In this document: piece by piece, positions 34,941 through 46,357 of the stretch
Position numbering within the stretch: position 1 is the stretch's first letter
How the letters are laid out: each line of letters begins with the position of its first letter
Assembly: GCA_013368315.1 (NCBI GenBank)
Contig: JAACJM010000012.1
Coordinates: 124,001 to 188,000 of the forward strand
DNA: 64,000 bases
From: Tetrapyrgos nigripes
Lineage: Eukaryota; Basidiomycota; Agaricomycetes; Agaricales; Campanellaceae
Direction: 5' to 3'
Program-made: the position numbers and the translations under genes
Notes under the pieces: generated by a model
What the model was told of the DNA's origin: nothing
The model's input: the letters and a program-made list of their open reading frames with translations, nothing else
Databases searched by the model: none

Positions 34941-37900
34941 ATGCGACTCTTTCGCTTCTGTCTCTTGTCCTCTCTCCTTGCTTTCGGTCTTGCTCAGAAT
35001 TTTGAAGCCCCGGAAATTCAGAAGGAGAAACACAACTATGAGGTACGCGTCGCCGAGCATTAGGGCTACCAGATTCTGATCACTTTCTGCAGAGCGATGT
35101 TGCTCGTATGAGGAAGATTGTTATTAACAGGCAAGCTCTCGACTCGTTACTCCGCATCCCTATTCGCTCATTCATTTCCGTCCAATAGTCTCTATTCACA
35201 CAAGTGAGCTTGAGATGCAGTTTCCGCGTTCATACAAAATGCTTATGGCCCGCAAGGGAAATCTTTCTTCGTGAACTCATATCCAACGCCAATGACGCGC
35301 TCGAGAAACTTCGTTTGATATCTCTCACCGACAAGAGTGTTTGGGACGGTTCTGAACCTCTCAACATCACAGTCAAGGCCATCAAGGATGAGGATGGGAA
35401 AGGGGGCAGGCTCATTATATCTGGTACGTCTCGTTAGTCTTACTACTCAGTCCTGTTCTAAAATTCCACTAGATACGGGTATTGGAATGTCCCCGGAAGA
35501 GTTGACGAAGAATTTGGTACGAGGAAAACGACTGTCCTGATTTCTTTTGCTCACGCGTCGATACAGGGAACATTGGCGAAATCCGGTACTTCGGAATTTT
35601 TGGCAAGAGCTGAGAGTGACGAAGGTGGTGCTGCGAATGGAAACCTCATCGGCGCTTTTGGTCTTGGATTCTACTCCAGCTTCCTCGTTGCGGACAGCGT
35701 ATATGTCTCATCTGTTACCCCTGCCTCGGCTAAAAACCCTGAACCAGTCCAGCACGTCTTCAGTTCTTCGTCAGAAGATAGTTCCTTCGAAATTTTCCCC
35801 GACCCTCGCGGAAATACCATTGGTCGCCACGGAACCGAAATAACGCTGCACCTTAAGGAGGATTCCTTGGAATACCTGGAGAACCCTGAGCTTATGAATC
35901 TTGTGTACGCGTCTTATGTCGCGTTTTGCATAGTTGCGCTCTCACTGACGTCTGAACAGGAATAAGCACTCTTCATTCTCGACGTCTTTCCCCATCTATC
36001 TCTATACCCAACAGGAGATGCAGGTTCCCGATGACGAAGAGCCTGTTTCGGAAGCAGAAGAGACTTCGCCAGCTGAGGCACTCGATGAACTTGAGAAGGA
36101 GGAAACTCCCAAAGATGAGGATGAAGCCATCGTCGAGGACGTAGAGGAGGCACCTGAAGAGGAGCAGTCCCCTGCTCCTCCCAAGTTGAAAACTATCCTA
36201 GTCGATCAATGGCAGCATCTCAATTCTCAACCTCCCATCTGGCAGCGGTGAGTGGGTAGGAAAGTCTGATTTTATCACCTACTGACTGTTTTCTTATCCT
36301 TTAGCGACCCCAAGGAAGTGACTGATGGTGGGTATATCTTGTTCCAATTGCTCATGTTGATGAACCTATGTTTGATTTGTAGAGGAGTACAAGTTATTCT
36401 ATGCTTCTGCATTTAAGGACGATACAGAACCTTTGGCATGGCATCATTTCTCTGGAGACTCTGGTTCAGGTGTATCGTTCAAGTCTATAATCTACCTTCC
36501 CGGGAAGTTGTACGTCCATGCGCAATCCCTCACATATGGTCTCTCTGACTTTTGGCCAGCGAGGACTCTTTCTGGCAGCAACCACTTACCTACAGGTCGA
36601 AAGACATCAGGCTCATGGTCAAGCGTGTATTCATCACCAGCGACTTCGGAGACGAGGCGCTGCCCAAGTGGGCTAGCTGGGTCAAGGTCGTCGTCGACGG
36701 TAAGCCAGTCATAAACGTGTCATTATTCATGTCTCATTTTGTGTCTGCAGCTGAGGACCTCCCTCTCAACGTTTCTCGAGAAACTCTTCAATCCACTCGT
36801 TTCTTGAAGCAGTTGAAACAGATCATTATCAAGCATGTCATCCAATTGTTAAGCAAGTTCTCTGAAGAAGATGGAGAGAAGTTTGAGCAATTCGTCAAGA
36901 CTTACAACACTGTCATTAAACTTGGTGCCGTTGAGGACACCAAGAACAGAGAGAAGCTGATCGGCCTAGCTCGGTTCAACACTAACCAAAGAAACTTTAC
37001 CACCCTCGATCAAGTATGCCACATTTGATATTTCTCTAAGAATGTTCCTAACCTTTTATTTTGCAGTATCTCGAGAACAGGAAGCAGGGCCAGAAACAGG
37101 TTTTTTACCCATCATACTCTTATTTTGGTTTTGAGCTAAAACCCGGATAGATTTTCTACCTTGCAGAAATGGGCAAGGATCCAGAGGATATTGCCAAGAG
37201 TGTATTCGTCGAGAAACTTCATGCTCGTGGTTACGAAGTTCTGCTCCTCGGGGAACCCATGGAAGAGATCTTTGTACAGAACATTCGTCAATGGAAGTGA
37301 GTATTAAAACACTTTCTGCGGGGAAGCTCTGCTGAAGTGTTTTCTCTTTAGAAACGTTCGCTTCCAGGATGTCGCGAAAGTCGGCCTTAAATTCGGGGAT
37401 GAAGGTAGAATATTAATCATTTTTCTTTATCAACGGCTGGCGCTGAATGAGCATTACCAATAGACTTGGACGATGAAGAAGAGAAGGAGTTGTTGAAGGA
37501 GCAGACGGAAAAGTACCGTCCACTCTTGGACTACCTGAAGAAACAGGCAGGCACTGTTGCTCGTGATGGTCAGTCATTGTCTCGCGTACACTCAGTCTCC
37601 CACTGACCATGCGTGCAGTCGTGATATCCAACCGGCTGGTGACCAGTCCTTGTGCCATGGTTGCTGACAATCACGGATACACAGCTAATGTACAGCGGAT
37701 GATGAGTAAGTCTTGTTCTGTGGTTTGTTTTCATTGGCTTAATTCGTTCCTAAAGGTGCCTCCAACGCCAAGTCCGGCAAAGGATACCTTCACGAGATAG
37801 CGATGAAAGCAAAATTGCTCGAAATCAATCCTCGATCACCTTTGATTGAAGGTTTGCTCCGCAAGGTCGAGTCATTGCCCACCGACGAAGATGAAAGAGA

Positions 37901-38386
37901 TGAGGAGGCCGAGGCAGAACTGCAGGAGGTCACTTCTATCCTGATTGACGGTGCACTCATCCGTTCAGGTTTCGAGGTGCCAAACACTTATGAGTACGTT
38001 GATTTTCTCTTCTACCGAATGTCGTTTCATCGCTGACTCGGAGTAGCTTCTTCTCCCGGGTCGATCGTGTTCTGAGAAGATCGCTTGGTGTCGACGAACT
38101 GGCACCTACAGACGACACGGTCAAACCAGCACCGCCTGTTGATCCCGAATTGCCGTCTGAAGAAGAGCTGCTAGAGCCAGAAGAGCTACCAGAGCCAGAT
38201 ATGAGCTGGATTGACGAGGAAGACGATGGTACAGCCAAAGTCGTCGTTGCACCTCACTTGAGAAACGATGTGAGTGTTTTGTTCCAAATTCCAAACAGCG
38301 GCGGCTGACGATCCAAACAGATCCAGATTGAAATGGAGGAAGTGGATGAGTTTGGCAATCCGGTAGTAGAACATGACGAGCTGTAG
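34941..38386 (+). CDS. Endoplasmic reticulum Hsp90 (GRP94/endoplasmin), ends in HDEL
   Basis: ER-lumen Hsp90 chaperone, about 850 residues, about 15 exons. It has a cleavable signal peptide, [19 protein letters not shown], and a C-terminal retention signal HDEL. The N-terminal ATPase domain is intact: [68 protein letters not shown] and [12 protein letters not shown] charged linker ([20 protein letters not shown], about 36020-36200) is followed by the middle domain ([43 protein letters not shown]) and the dimerisation domain ([26 protein letters not shown]). An acidic stretch ([20 protein letters not shown]) precedes HDEL. This domain set separates it from cytosolic Hsp90, which ends MEEVD, and from mitochondrial TRAP1. 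A TATAAAT at 34865-34871 lies 70 bp upstream of the start. I found no clear UPR element or perfect heat-shock element. Confidence 0.94.
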
Positions 38387-38546
38387 CTAGTTACAGGTTA
38401 CTACATGTCAGAAAAGGAAACAGAGTAATAAACATTGAAAAATGGGATTTGACGCGATCGGACACGTGTGAATACTACACTACTTAAGGGCTGCCAATTG
38501 ACCATAACCCTCGGATATTCCTTGCCAGCAGTTGCGCCTCTGCACA

Positions 38547-41431
38547 ATGTCCGTAGCTTTCTCTCGTTTACAGCTCGCAGCTGCTCTTCTCGGTACGTCA
38601 TCCTAGTCTATCAACCCAGCGATGCGACCTACTCGCTTTTCTAGAATACGACAATGATCCCTCCAACCCCAGTTTACCGTATCGTTCTGCCCAGGAAAGC
38701 GCCATCTTCGCCCATCTGCGTCAAAATCCTGCAAGGCCGCCCGCTGCACCTCGCAGAAGTGCCGACTACCTTGGAGTTTCAATGCCCAGCGAAACAGGCA
38801 GTCTTGGAGGTAGAGAATCTGTTCTAGACGGCAGAAGAGAATCTGTTCTGGACGGCAGAAGGTCGCAGGCATCGGTGGGAATACGCCATATGTTTGGGAA
38901 TGAGCAGCTGGAAGATGAGGAGAACGTGGAGGAGGAAGAGCAATTGGAGGTTGACTTGACTTCTTGGGGTCTTGACGCTTTCATTGCAAAGGATCCTAAA
39001 GGGAAAGGAAAGGCGAAGGAAAGGACGTTATCTTCACCACAACCTCTCTCTACTGTCGCTGCACATTTCCCTCAGACCAACGAAAGTCTCGTTCCTGTCG
39101 TGAGGCACCCTAAGACCACTAGGTCCCTGAGTGTAGGGAACATTGACTTCCTCGCACCAGTCGACGAAGCTCGAAGGAAGTCAATTGCCTCGCCTCTAGA
39201 CCTTAGTGGAATGGATATTCCTCAGACTTTCAGACGCTCTCCTGTCGCAACGGAGTCGATTCCCATCATTCCTTCTCCCCAGCCTGCTGGTGGTTCGATT
39301 CCTTTCCCTACTGCACGAACGCCATCTCCGGGCTTAAAGAATGAAGAGGCCCACCACAGAACCTATTCGACTGCCAGTTTGGATTCCAAAATTATCCTCA
39401 ACGACCGCACGCGTACGATGTCTAATGGCACCATGGATACTACTCGCATGCTTGACAGTGACAATCCGTTTGCATTGCGACCTCCGTCCCGTTCATCTCG
39501 TTTTGACCCTAAAGCCGCTGTTCACGCGCGTACAATGTCCAATGCCTCATTCGGCTCCCGAATGCTCCTAGACAATGACGGCGCATCGGTTATGACAGGG
39601 TTTGGACAGCCACAGAACGACAACCGTTATTCATCTACTATGGACTTGCTGCGTCCGAAAGTCCTCGTCATGCCCAGCCCTTTACAGTCTGTCGCACCTC
39701 CCAGGCCTGCTCCCGATACCCGGAGCAGAGATGGATTTTTAGTTTCATCTGATGGTACTCCCCTGCCTCCAGGTGCGCGTTCGACCCCAAGGACGTCTTC
39801 ATTCGGCCCATCTGCACCCATCGCTTCCAACTCCTTCACTCCTAATCCAAGGAACAATCTGTCCCTCTCGCAACTCACCTTCCGTAATTATCTAGGAGCT
39901 GCAAATCACGGAGGCACTGGATATCGTGATCTCGATTCCGATCTTCCTCGGGCTTTCCAAGATGGTGAACAAATTCTATTGGATGCTCCAGAAGAGGACG
40001 ATGCAGTGTCTGTTCAGAATGCAGAGGAACCCATTCAGCAGACTCGCCCTGCCGGCAAGTTGTATGGGAGAAGTTTGATTGACGACCTGGAAGCTCGCAA
40101 AACAGAAATTCGAGGCAAACAACGGTAGGCGTACACATTTTCTGGTTGTGCTGGGCTAACATTCCACTCTTTTCTCTAGGGTTTTCAGAGGTGACGATAG
40201 ACCTTCAATGATGGCTCGAAGCAGCAGCACCTTCATCGATCCCGAGAGTCTCAAACGTCCCACTTCTCAACTCATTGGCTCTCAAAGTGGTCTCCAACGA
40301 CGCAATTCGGCAAATGCTAAACCACTGCTGAACTTTGAGGATGAAGGTCGCCCAGCCCTTAGTCCTCAAGGTCCTCCGAATCGTTCTGTATTTGGAGTCG
40401 ATACATTGTGGGAAAGCGAAATGGTGAAGCTTCGTCAGATCGAGGCTGACGAAACGGCTGCACGAGAGAAGCAAAGGGCCGAACAGGAAGCTCTGGAGAA
40501 GCGCAGGCTGGAAAAGGAGGGGAAGAAACGCAAGAAGAAACAAGGTGATACTCTCGAAGTCGATACTCTCGGTGGTACTCCGGAGGTTTCGCCTTTGCAG
40601 TCTGTGGCAGCATCAGAAGTGCCAGAAGCGTCACCTCTTTCCGCTGGGCCTCCAGTTCTGCCTGCAATACCTCAAGCGATCAGAGGTCCTCCTCCAGTTG
40701 TCAACGACGACGAGGACTCTGACAGCGAGAGTGATTCAGGCAACCGTCCCAAGAAGACTCAACCAGCCGCTAACGCCTGGCACTCTGAGTCTGAAGATGA
40801 AGATGGACCTGTGAAAACTATAGGTGTAGGTCTTAGATATCCAAGGAAAGTTTCGGTACCTCAAATCCAACGCGATGACAACGACAGCGAAGAAGACGTA
40901 CCACTCGTCGCTACCATTGACCGTGCTGTCCAGCGAGTGACGAGATTAGCCTCACTAGACTCTGACTCGGATGAGGACAAACCTCTCAATGCTTTAAAGG
41001 ACAAGGCAAAGCTCAACATCCCTCCAATCAACTTTGATTCACTGTCCATCTCAGACGCTCGGAAAGGTGCCGATGAGGACGACGACGATCAGCCACTGGG
41101 TCTCCGTGCTTCCCGAATCATGCCATCCCAAGGTGGTGGTGATGACGACGACCGGCCTCTTGGTCTGCATCCAGAGCAACAACGTCGGACACAGTATCAG
41201 ATGCTGGCTCAACACCAGCAAATGATGATGCAGACGCAGATGCACAACAGCATGTTTTTCAATCCTTCGATGATGGGCTCTGGTTTCTTTGCACCGCCAG
41301 TAGCACCTATGGCCATGCCGCCTATGATGGCCCCAGTACCTATACCCTCTCCACCTCCCGTACAAGACACTGCCAAGTTGAATCGTGTAGATAAATGGAG
41401 ACATAACGTAGTCATCGAAGGCGAATCATAG
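38547..41431 (+). CDS. Unrecognised disordered protein with repeated acidic-x-PL motifs
   Basis: About 925 residues in three exons (junctions near 38596-38644 and 40127-40180). I recognise no catalytic domain. N-terminal: MSVAFSRLQLAAALLEYDND, then a short tandem duplication (ESVLDGRR twice). The long middle is Ser/Pro/Thr-rich, with several basic-Ser motifs such as RTYSTASLDS, RTMSNGTMD and RTMSNASFGS that resemble kinase or 14-3-3 sites. A charged coiled coil lies near 40400-40550 (EMVKLRQIEADETAAREKQR and following). The C-terminal third has four acidic-x-PL motifs: EEDVPLVATI, DEDKPLNALK, DDDQPLGLRA and DDDRPLGLHP. Then comes a Met/Gln-rich stretch (QMLAQHQQMMMQTQMHN) and a Pro-rich end, VDKWRHNVVIEGES. 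It is probably a cytoplasmic or cortical phosphoprotein scaffold, but that is inference. The frame is maintained across both introns, so it is a real single gene. Confidence 0.7.
38812..38859 (+). repeat. 24-nt tandem duplication inside the coding sequence
   Basis: Two adjacent 24-nt copies (38812-38835 and 38836-38859) differing at one base encode the doubled ESVLDGRR motif. The frame is kept. Confidence 0.85.
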
Positions 41432-41656
41432 TACTATTCCTTGGTCCTTTCTTTTCCGTTTACTTTCGTAGCATACTAGGCATGGACTGTTTACTTTTTG
41501 CATTTTTCTGATTCATCTTATAAGTAATGGCATCGACTATTGTACACATTTCCATCTTGCAATATCCCGTAGGTATAATAAGTACATGTTGCAAGGAAGA
41601 CCTATGCATGGTTATACCAGAACTAAGATGGTGGTGCATATATATGTATCGTTCGA

Positions 41657-44600
41657 CTATGATGGATTCGCAACCCATAATTTACGCCTAAGCTGAGTGG
41701 TTACGATAGTAATCTCACGTCTCCCCATCTCACTCTCTATCCGCCTCTGCCGTGCATCCTCGTCTTCGTCATCGTCATCATCATCATTCTCGACGCTTCG
41801 AGGTCCCAAATTACTTTGGTCATCTGAAGCGACTCTGAAAGGTGGGTCATGTACATATGGGCTCTCATGAGTGGTAGGGAATGGGTACTGGTCCAGGGGT
41901 GGTGTTGTTGAAGTGGGATAGGATTGTGAAGGGGGCAAACGAGGCTCAGCACGCAAGCGAGTGATCATCGTGGCTAGTATGGATGTATGTGGGTATTGAT
42001 ACCAAGCCTGAATAACAAGGACGACATAGAACAACACCAGCCAGGCAAGAAAGACGGCAAATGTTGCTTTAGGGGCATGTGACCATAGTGCGGCGAGACT
42101 GACGCCGCATAGGCCTATCAAGAATATATGGAGAAGGGAGCGAATGGTGATTTGTAATGAGCTTGGTAGCTCGGGTCGAGAGTCGACTTCAGCGGGAGTA
42201 GGCGCCAGTAGCATGGCTTCCATTGTTGCGGGCGTGGAAGGGGTATCCCGTGCCCGAATGGCTTGTGTCAAGGCATAGTCAAGCTCATCCTGTAAGACGA
42301 CATAAGATTAGCCTCCTTTACTCTAGCAATAGAACCAAAAGGCAGCTTACCACCGCACCCACGCTTCGACGTCGTTGAAGCCAATCAATTTCTCCGAGAC
42401 TTCGTGATATTCCCCGAGATTCAGCCAGTGGTACGTTCAGCCCAGTACTGGACCGTCGGACCCGACTTGGTCGATTCATCACCTCAAAGGTCCGTCGAGG
42501 AGCAGAGCTGACTGAATCGCTGTCATTGGATACACGACGTTCATGACTAGAACGCCAAAGTGTTGAGGGTCCCCAGGAGTGGGTCCTAGGTCGAGGAGAG
42601 GAAGGTCGGGACAATGTGGCAATACTATGAGTTGGGCTCCGTGGATTTCGAGTCCGTAGCTTTTCAGCCGTTTCGATAGAAGTAGCGGTAGCCAGTTCCC
42701 TCTCCTCTTCCCTGTCAGCTTCTGGAGAAGTATAATTGGGTTGAGAAGAGGGCTTGTATAATATTGCCAAAAGGCAGAGAAGTGGAACAAGGCCGTAAAG
42801 ACCCAAGAAGAATGCGAGAGCGGCACGTCCGTGGGACGTGCTGAGATTAGTGGTTGAAGAGGCGGATCGTTTGGATAAAGTGGAGAAGGTGGCAGGGGTA
42901 AATGAGAGAGAAGTAAATCCTAGTGCAAAGCCTGCTACGCCGAGTGCATATGATACAAAGATGAGGATTCCGGAAAAGTATACTACAGCAATATGTTGAG
43001 GTGAATGTTCATGGGTATTGTAAGGAGGGGAATATGATCTGAAAAGAAGGAAAGCGGGTAAAAACACAGCTAAAGACGCAGGTGAGAGTATTTTGTGTGA
43101 TAAAGAAGTGTCGTATGTTGCACTCTGAGCAGGAGAGTCGGGAGATGAAGGAGAAGATCCAGTAGACGAATGACCATGGCTTGAGGTCGTTGTAGTGGGA
43201 GAGGTCGTCGTAGTGGGAGATGAAAGTCGTTGGGTGGCACAAGAATCAAGATACTGGACCTTGACACCTGTGCCGGCACTGTTCACTCCAGTTTGGAGTC
43301 GACCATTGCCAAACCCAGACCATTGGGGGTTGGATGGTGAGATTGTGTCAGAGTATGCCCTCAACAACCAGACCTCGGACAAGTAATTTCCGGAGTTATC
43401 CTGGCCTCCAAAAACCTATTCAAAGTCATCAGAGAAGAACAAAGTGAATGAACAGGAAATTAGCTCACGATGGTGTCAGAATATTTCGAGCCGCCTGAGC
43501 CAACAAGGGCTGAAGAGGATGACACTGCTACACTACCTTCTCGGGCAGTTGGGAACGTTTCTTCGCCAGATGTACCAGGATCACCTGATGGCAGGACTCT
43601 AGTCCAGGCACCAGTATCGGTGTTCAAGATTGCCTACAAGAACCGTAAAGCACAGAACCAAGTTAAGAGGATAGAACAACTTACCACTTCACCTTTCTGT
43701 GAACCATTACATCAGACCACTTGGAAGTGTCTACTGTCCCGAGAAGAAGCAAGACCTGAGATCCAAAAGTCGACGATGCCGCATTCATATTAGGAACCAT
43801 GCAGGCTCCCTTCCGTGGAGCTGGACATTCTGTCGCGGTTGTTGGGGCATCAAGGTCTAATTTGTAGGAATTTTGGGTGACACATGAACTGTCGGTTACA
43901 GAAGAGGTATTACATCCTCCTGTGGAGATAATCGTTGAGGACACGACAGTGCTGGCAGGTCCCACGACTGAAGGGAAGTTCCCGACTTGTAATTGATCCC
44001 AGCTTCCTTGGACGCTGTTGGGAAGATTCGAAGACAATGTCCCAGAAAGATCGAGCCGCCACAGGTCAGATAAGGATTCGCCTGCCTGACCATTAAAACC
44101 ACCAGCCATATACAAAGTATTATTAGGACCTAATATATCAAGGTAAGAAGGTGCTCAGGTGTCTCGGAGATTGGCGACGCACCGGGAGTAATTGGATCTT
44201 GCACGGGACTAACGCGGCTGTCTATACCGCCAGCAGCGCTATATCTTGCGGAAGGACCTCCTGGATCAAGTTTGACTTGAGACCAAAATTGATAGGTGTA
44301 GGAATATTCCTACTCGGAAGAAGTAAGACCGGGAGTTTGGGGGAGAATAGAGGTTTGACTTGCCCAGACGTCCGAAAGTGGCTTGCCATCCAAACCCTTG
44401 CCACCAATTACAACAAAACCGTGGCGACTGGCAGGGAGAGAGAATGAGATAGGGTACACCGATCAGAGGAAAGGACACTGACTTGCTGGCAGCAAAGTCG
44501 TCGCCGTCTTGTAAATGTTCAGTAATGTGTGCAGGCGAATAGGACATGAGGCTCACATAGAGCAGCACTTCGAGCTGGCGGACTAGTTCCGAGATTGTCT

Positions 44601-44917
44601 GGGGATACTGGAGCTCTCCAACTGAGGGCGTTGAGGTCGAGCAGATACGTCTGAGATTGTGCGAGACCGGCTTGTGACTCTCCTCCGAATATGATGATGG
44701 ACGAACTGATGAACGTTCAAAGATGTGGATGAGGCCGACGAGTGCAAACTGACCTAGTAGAGTCATAACCAATGGCAGCATCCTTGAGTGGAGGAGGTTT
44801 ATTGGAACCTTGGAGGATGGCGGTAAGATTAAGCCATTGAAGGGGCGGAACAGAGTCTGTGGCAATTTGGGCGTTAGTTACCAGACAGAGCTCGAGCAGG
44901 AGAAGGAGCAAGGCCAT
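41657..44917 (-). CDS. Kelch-repeat membrane protein with multi-pass C-terminus
   Basis: About 940 residues in about ten exons. Signal peptide MALLLLLLELCLVTNAQ from the ATG at 44917; the frame is open further upstream but has no ATG there. The extracellular part holds Kelch/galactose-oxidase-like blades: AAIGYDSTS, IIIFGGESQAGLAQSQTYLL DLNALSWRAP, ARHGFVVIGGKGLDGKPLSD, LYMAGGFNGQAGESLSDLWR and FGGQDNSGNYLSEVWLLRAY. A Thr/Ser-Pro linker with two TTTTSP units (18-nt repeat at 43184-43219) precedes hydrophobic segments: LAVFLPAFLLFRSY, VYFSGILIFVSYALGVAGFA, AALAFFLGLYGLVPLLCLLA and, after a basic Ser-rich loop, LLHIFLIGLCGVSLAALW plus FAVFLAWLVLFYVVLVIQAW. It is likely a cell-surface or endomembrane Kelch protein. 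The active-site residues of true galactose oxidase are not apparent, so no enzyme activity is claimed. Divergent from the Spd1/Dif1-like gene. Confidence 0.78.
43184..43219 (-). repeat. 18-nt tandem repeat encoding TTTTSP units
   Basis: Two adjacent 18-nt copies with one mismatch within the Kelch gene; they encode a Thr/Ser/Pro linker between the Kelch blades and the first membrane helix. Confidence 0.8.
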
Positions 44918-45120
44918 GAAGGGCCCAGCGGCGGCGTGGAACAAAGTCCGACTTTGGTTCAAGTCTTATTTTTAGAAAGACGGCTTCAAATTCCCACTAC
45001 TTGGCACGTTCCTCGTGTGGGCCTCTGTGTACGCTTCCAAGATTAAGATTAGCGCCCAGTCAGATCTTTCTCTTTCACCTTGCCATTTTCGCCACTCAAC
45101 TTATTCTCTTTGTTTCAGCC

Positions 45121-45755
45121 ATGAATCCAACAAAAGCGTACCTATACTGATCAGGTTTTCGACGACATCCGCGCTTCCAACGCATTCACTGCTTCAATGT
45201 ACGTCTCAGCGCCGACCCTCCTTAACACCCCGTTTCACGCATCAGCATAGGGAAGCGAGTCCAGATCTCTCGGCACAGCTAAGGGACGTCGCGATGAGAG
45301 CCCGAAAGCGTATGTAACCATTACTAGATGCCTTTACGCGTTCTTCACGCGTCTGCCTAGGCGTGACAGAAGGTTACTTGACCAACCTCAATGCCCAAAC
45401 ACAAAACGCGTCCTCTCCTCGAGTCTTCACTAAAGCACAGTCCACCGGCACTGTCTTTCATCAGTCCCGGGACTCTAAGCTCAAACGTCGCTGGTCCCAA
45501 TCCGAACTAGACCAAGACGACAAAGACAACAGTGATCTGGAGATGTCGGCTGAGGGCAATGAAGCGCCCGGTCCCTTGATCCTTGATCCCAAGGAAGGCA
45601 GGCCCGTGAAGCCCCTCCGGAACAGAGCGCTGATGCCAACTCAATCTTTGCCTGCCAACTCACTATCAAATGAAGAAACGGGCCTTCCTAGCTCGGCACA
45701 CATAGAAGAGGACTGGAGTTCCTCTTCCTTCAAGCCGACCAAACTCCAATTTTAG
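45121..45755 (+). CDS. Small Spd1/Dif1/Sml1-like protein (putative ribonucleotide reductase regulator), start unresolved
   Basis: About 195 residues in three exons. The firm part is exon 2 (45251-45309) and exon 3 (45361-45755): SPDLSAQLRDVAMRARKRVT EGYLTN, then RVFTKAQSTGTVFHQSRDS, KLKRRWSQSELDQDDKDNS and an acidic, Pro-containing tail. A short LR.VAMRARK.VTEGY-type block followed by a disordered charged tail is what I recall of the fungal RNR-inhibitor family (Spd1, Dif1, Sml1 relatives). They bind or relocate ribonucleotide reductase subunits. This assignment is tentative. Exon 1, in the frame that fits the intron at 45199-45250, reads QQKRTYTDQVFDDIRASNAF TASM. The only nearby ATG (45121, MNPTKAYLY) is one base out of that frame. 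An unspliced alternative frame also runs through 45251 but lacks an ATG until exon 2. Divergent from the Kelch gene, 203 bp apart. Confidence 0.5.
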
Positions 45756-46357
45756 CTATGTAACTCTCGTGAGCAATTCCCTGATTGGTCGACGAGTCAA
45801 ACTTTCCTAATGATTGACTCAGATTGTATCTTTATCATTCTTCCATTTTCCAAGGACTGTAGGGGACTCCGGCATTGCCCAGTAGTTGAAGCCCAGCGCA
45901 CTACCATGTATACATTTTCGTCATGATATTCTGGAAAGGACGTGAGATATATTGGCGTCTTTGATCTCGTCTTGATTTATCTACTTTCTGAACATGTCCT
46001 CTGCTGACTCGTCCGGTCGTCGAGTTGGTCCATTCTACAAGCGCCCCTGCATACTTTTGGGAAAATCTTTAAAAATCGGTGTGCTGATCATCGTTAGTAT
46101 GGTCTATTATTCTTGAGTAGGTGCTCTTAAAATACTAAACACTGATATAATCGCGTTTGTTCTGAATTCGAATTACGTCCTTCTTCCTCCCTGTCACTCT
46201 AATCTCTTCTCTTTCTCTTCGTTCTCTAACGTATAATCAGTCAACTTTAGTCGCTAATTGCCGTCATTGTGAGTTATGCCATATTCACCTCAATCCTTCA
46301 AGGCTGCTTGGCTGCTTGAGGTCTTGTCGAAAATCTGCTAACGCCACAATCTCGTAG
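45756..46357 (+). promoter_or_regulatory. Upstream region of the zinc-finger gene with a probable 5' UTR intron
   Basis: About 600 bp without a clear gene. A GTGAGT donor at 46269 and a CTAAC branch site with CTCGTAG acceptor ending at 46357 suggest an 89-nt 5' UTR intron directly abutting the ATG at 46358. A 40-codon reading frame at 45994-46116 (starting MSSADSSGRR, hydrophobic end) is seen but unsupported. Confidence 0.45.

Noticed and set aside
45994..46116. 40-codon frame starting MSSADSSGRR with a hydrophobic end
   Set aside because: Too short to judge and without a recognised family; it may be an upstream open frame in the zinc-finger leader.
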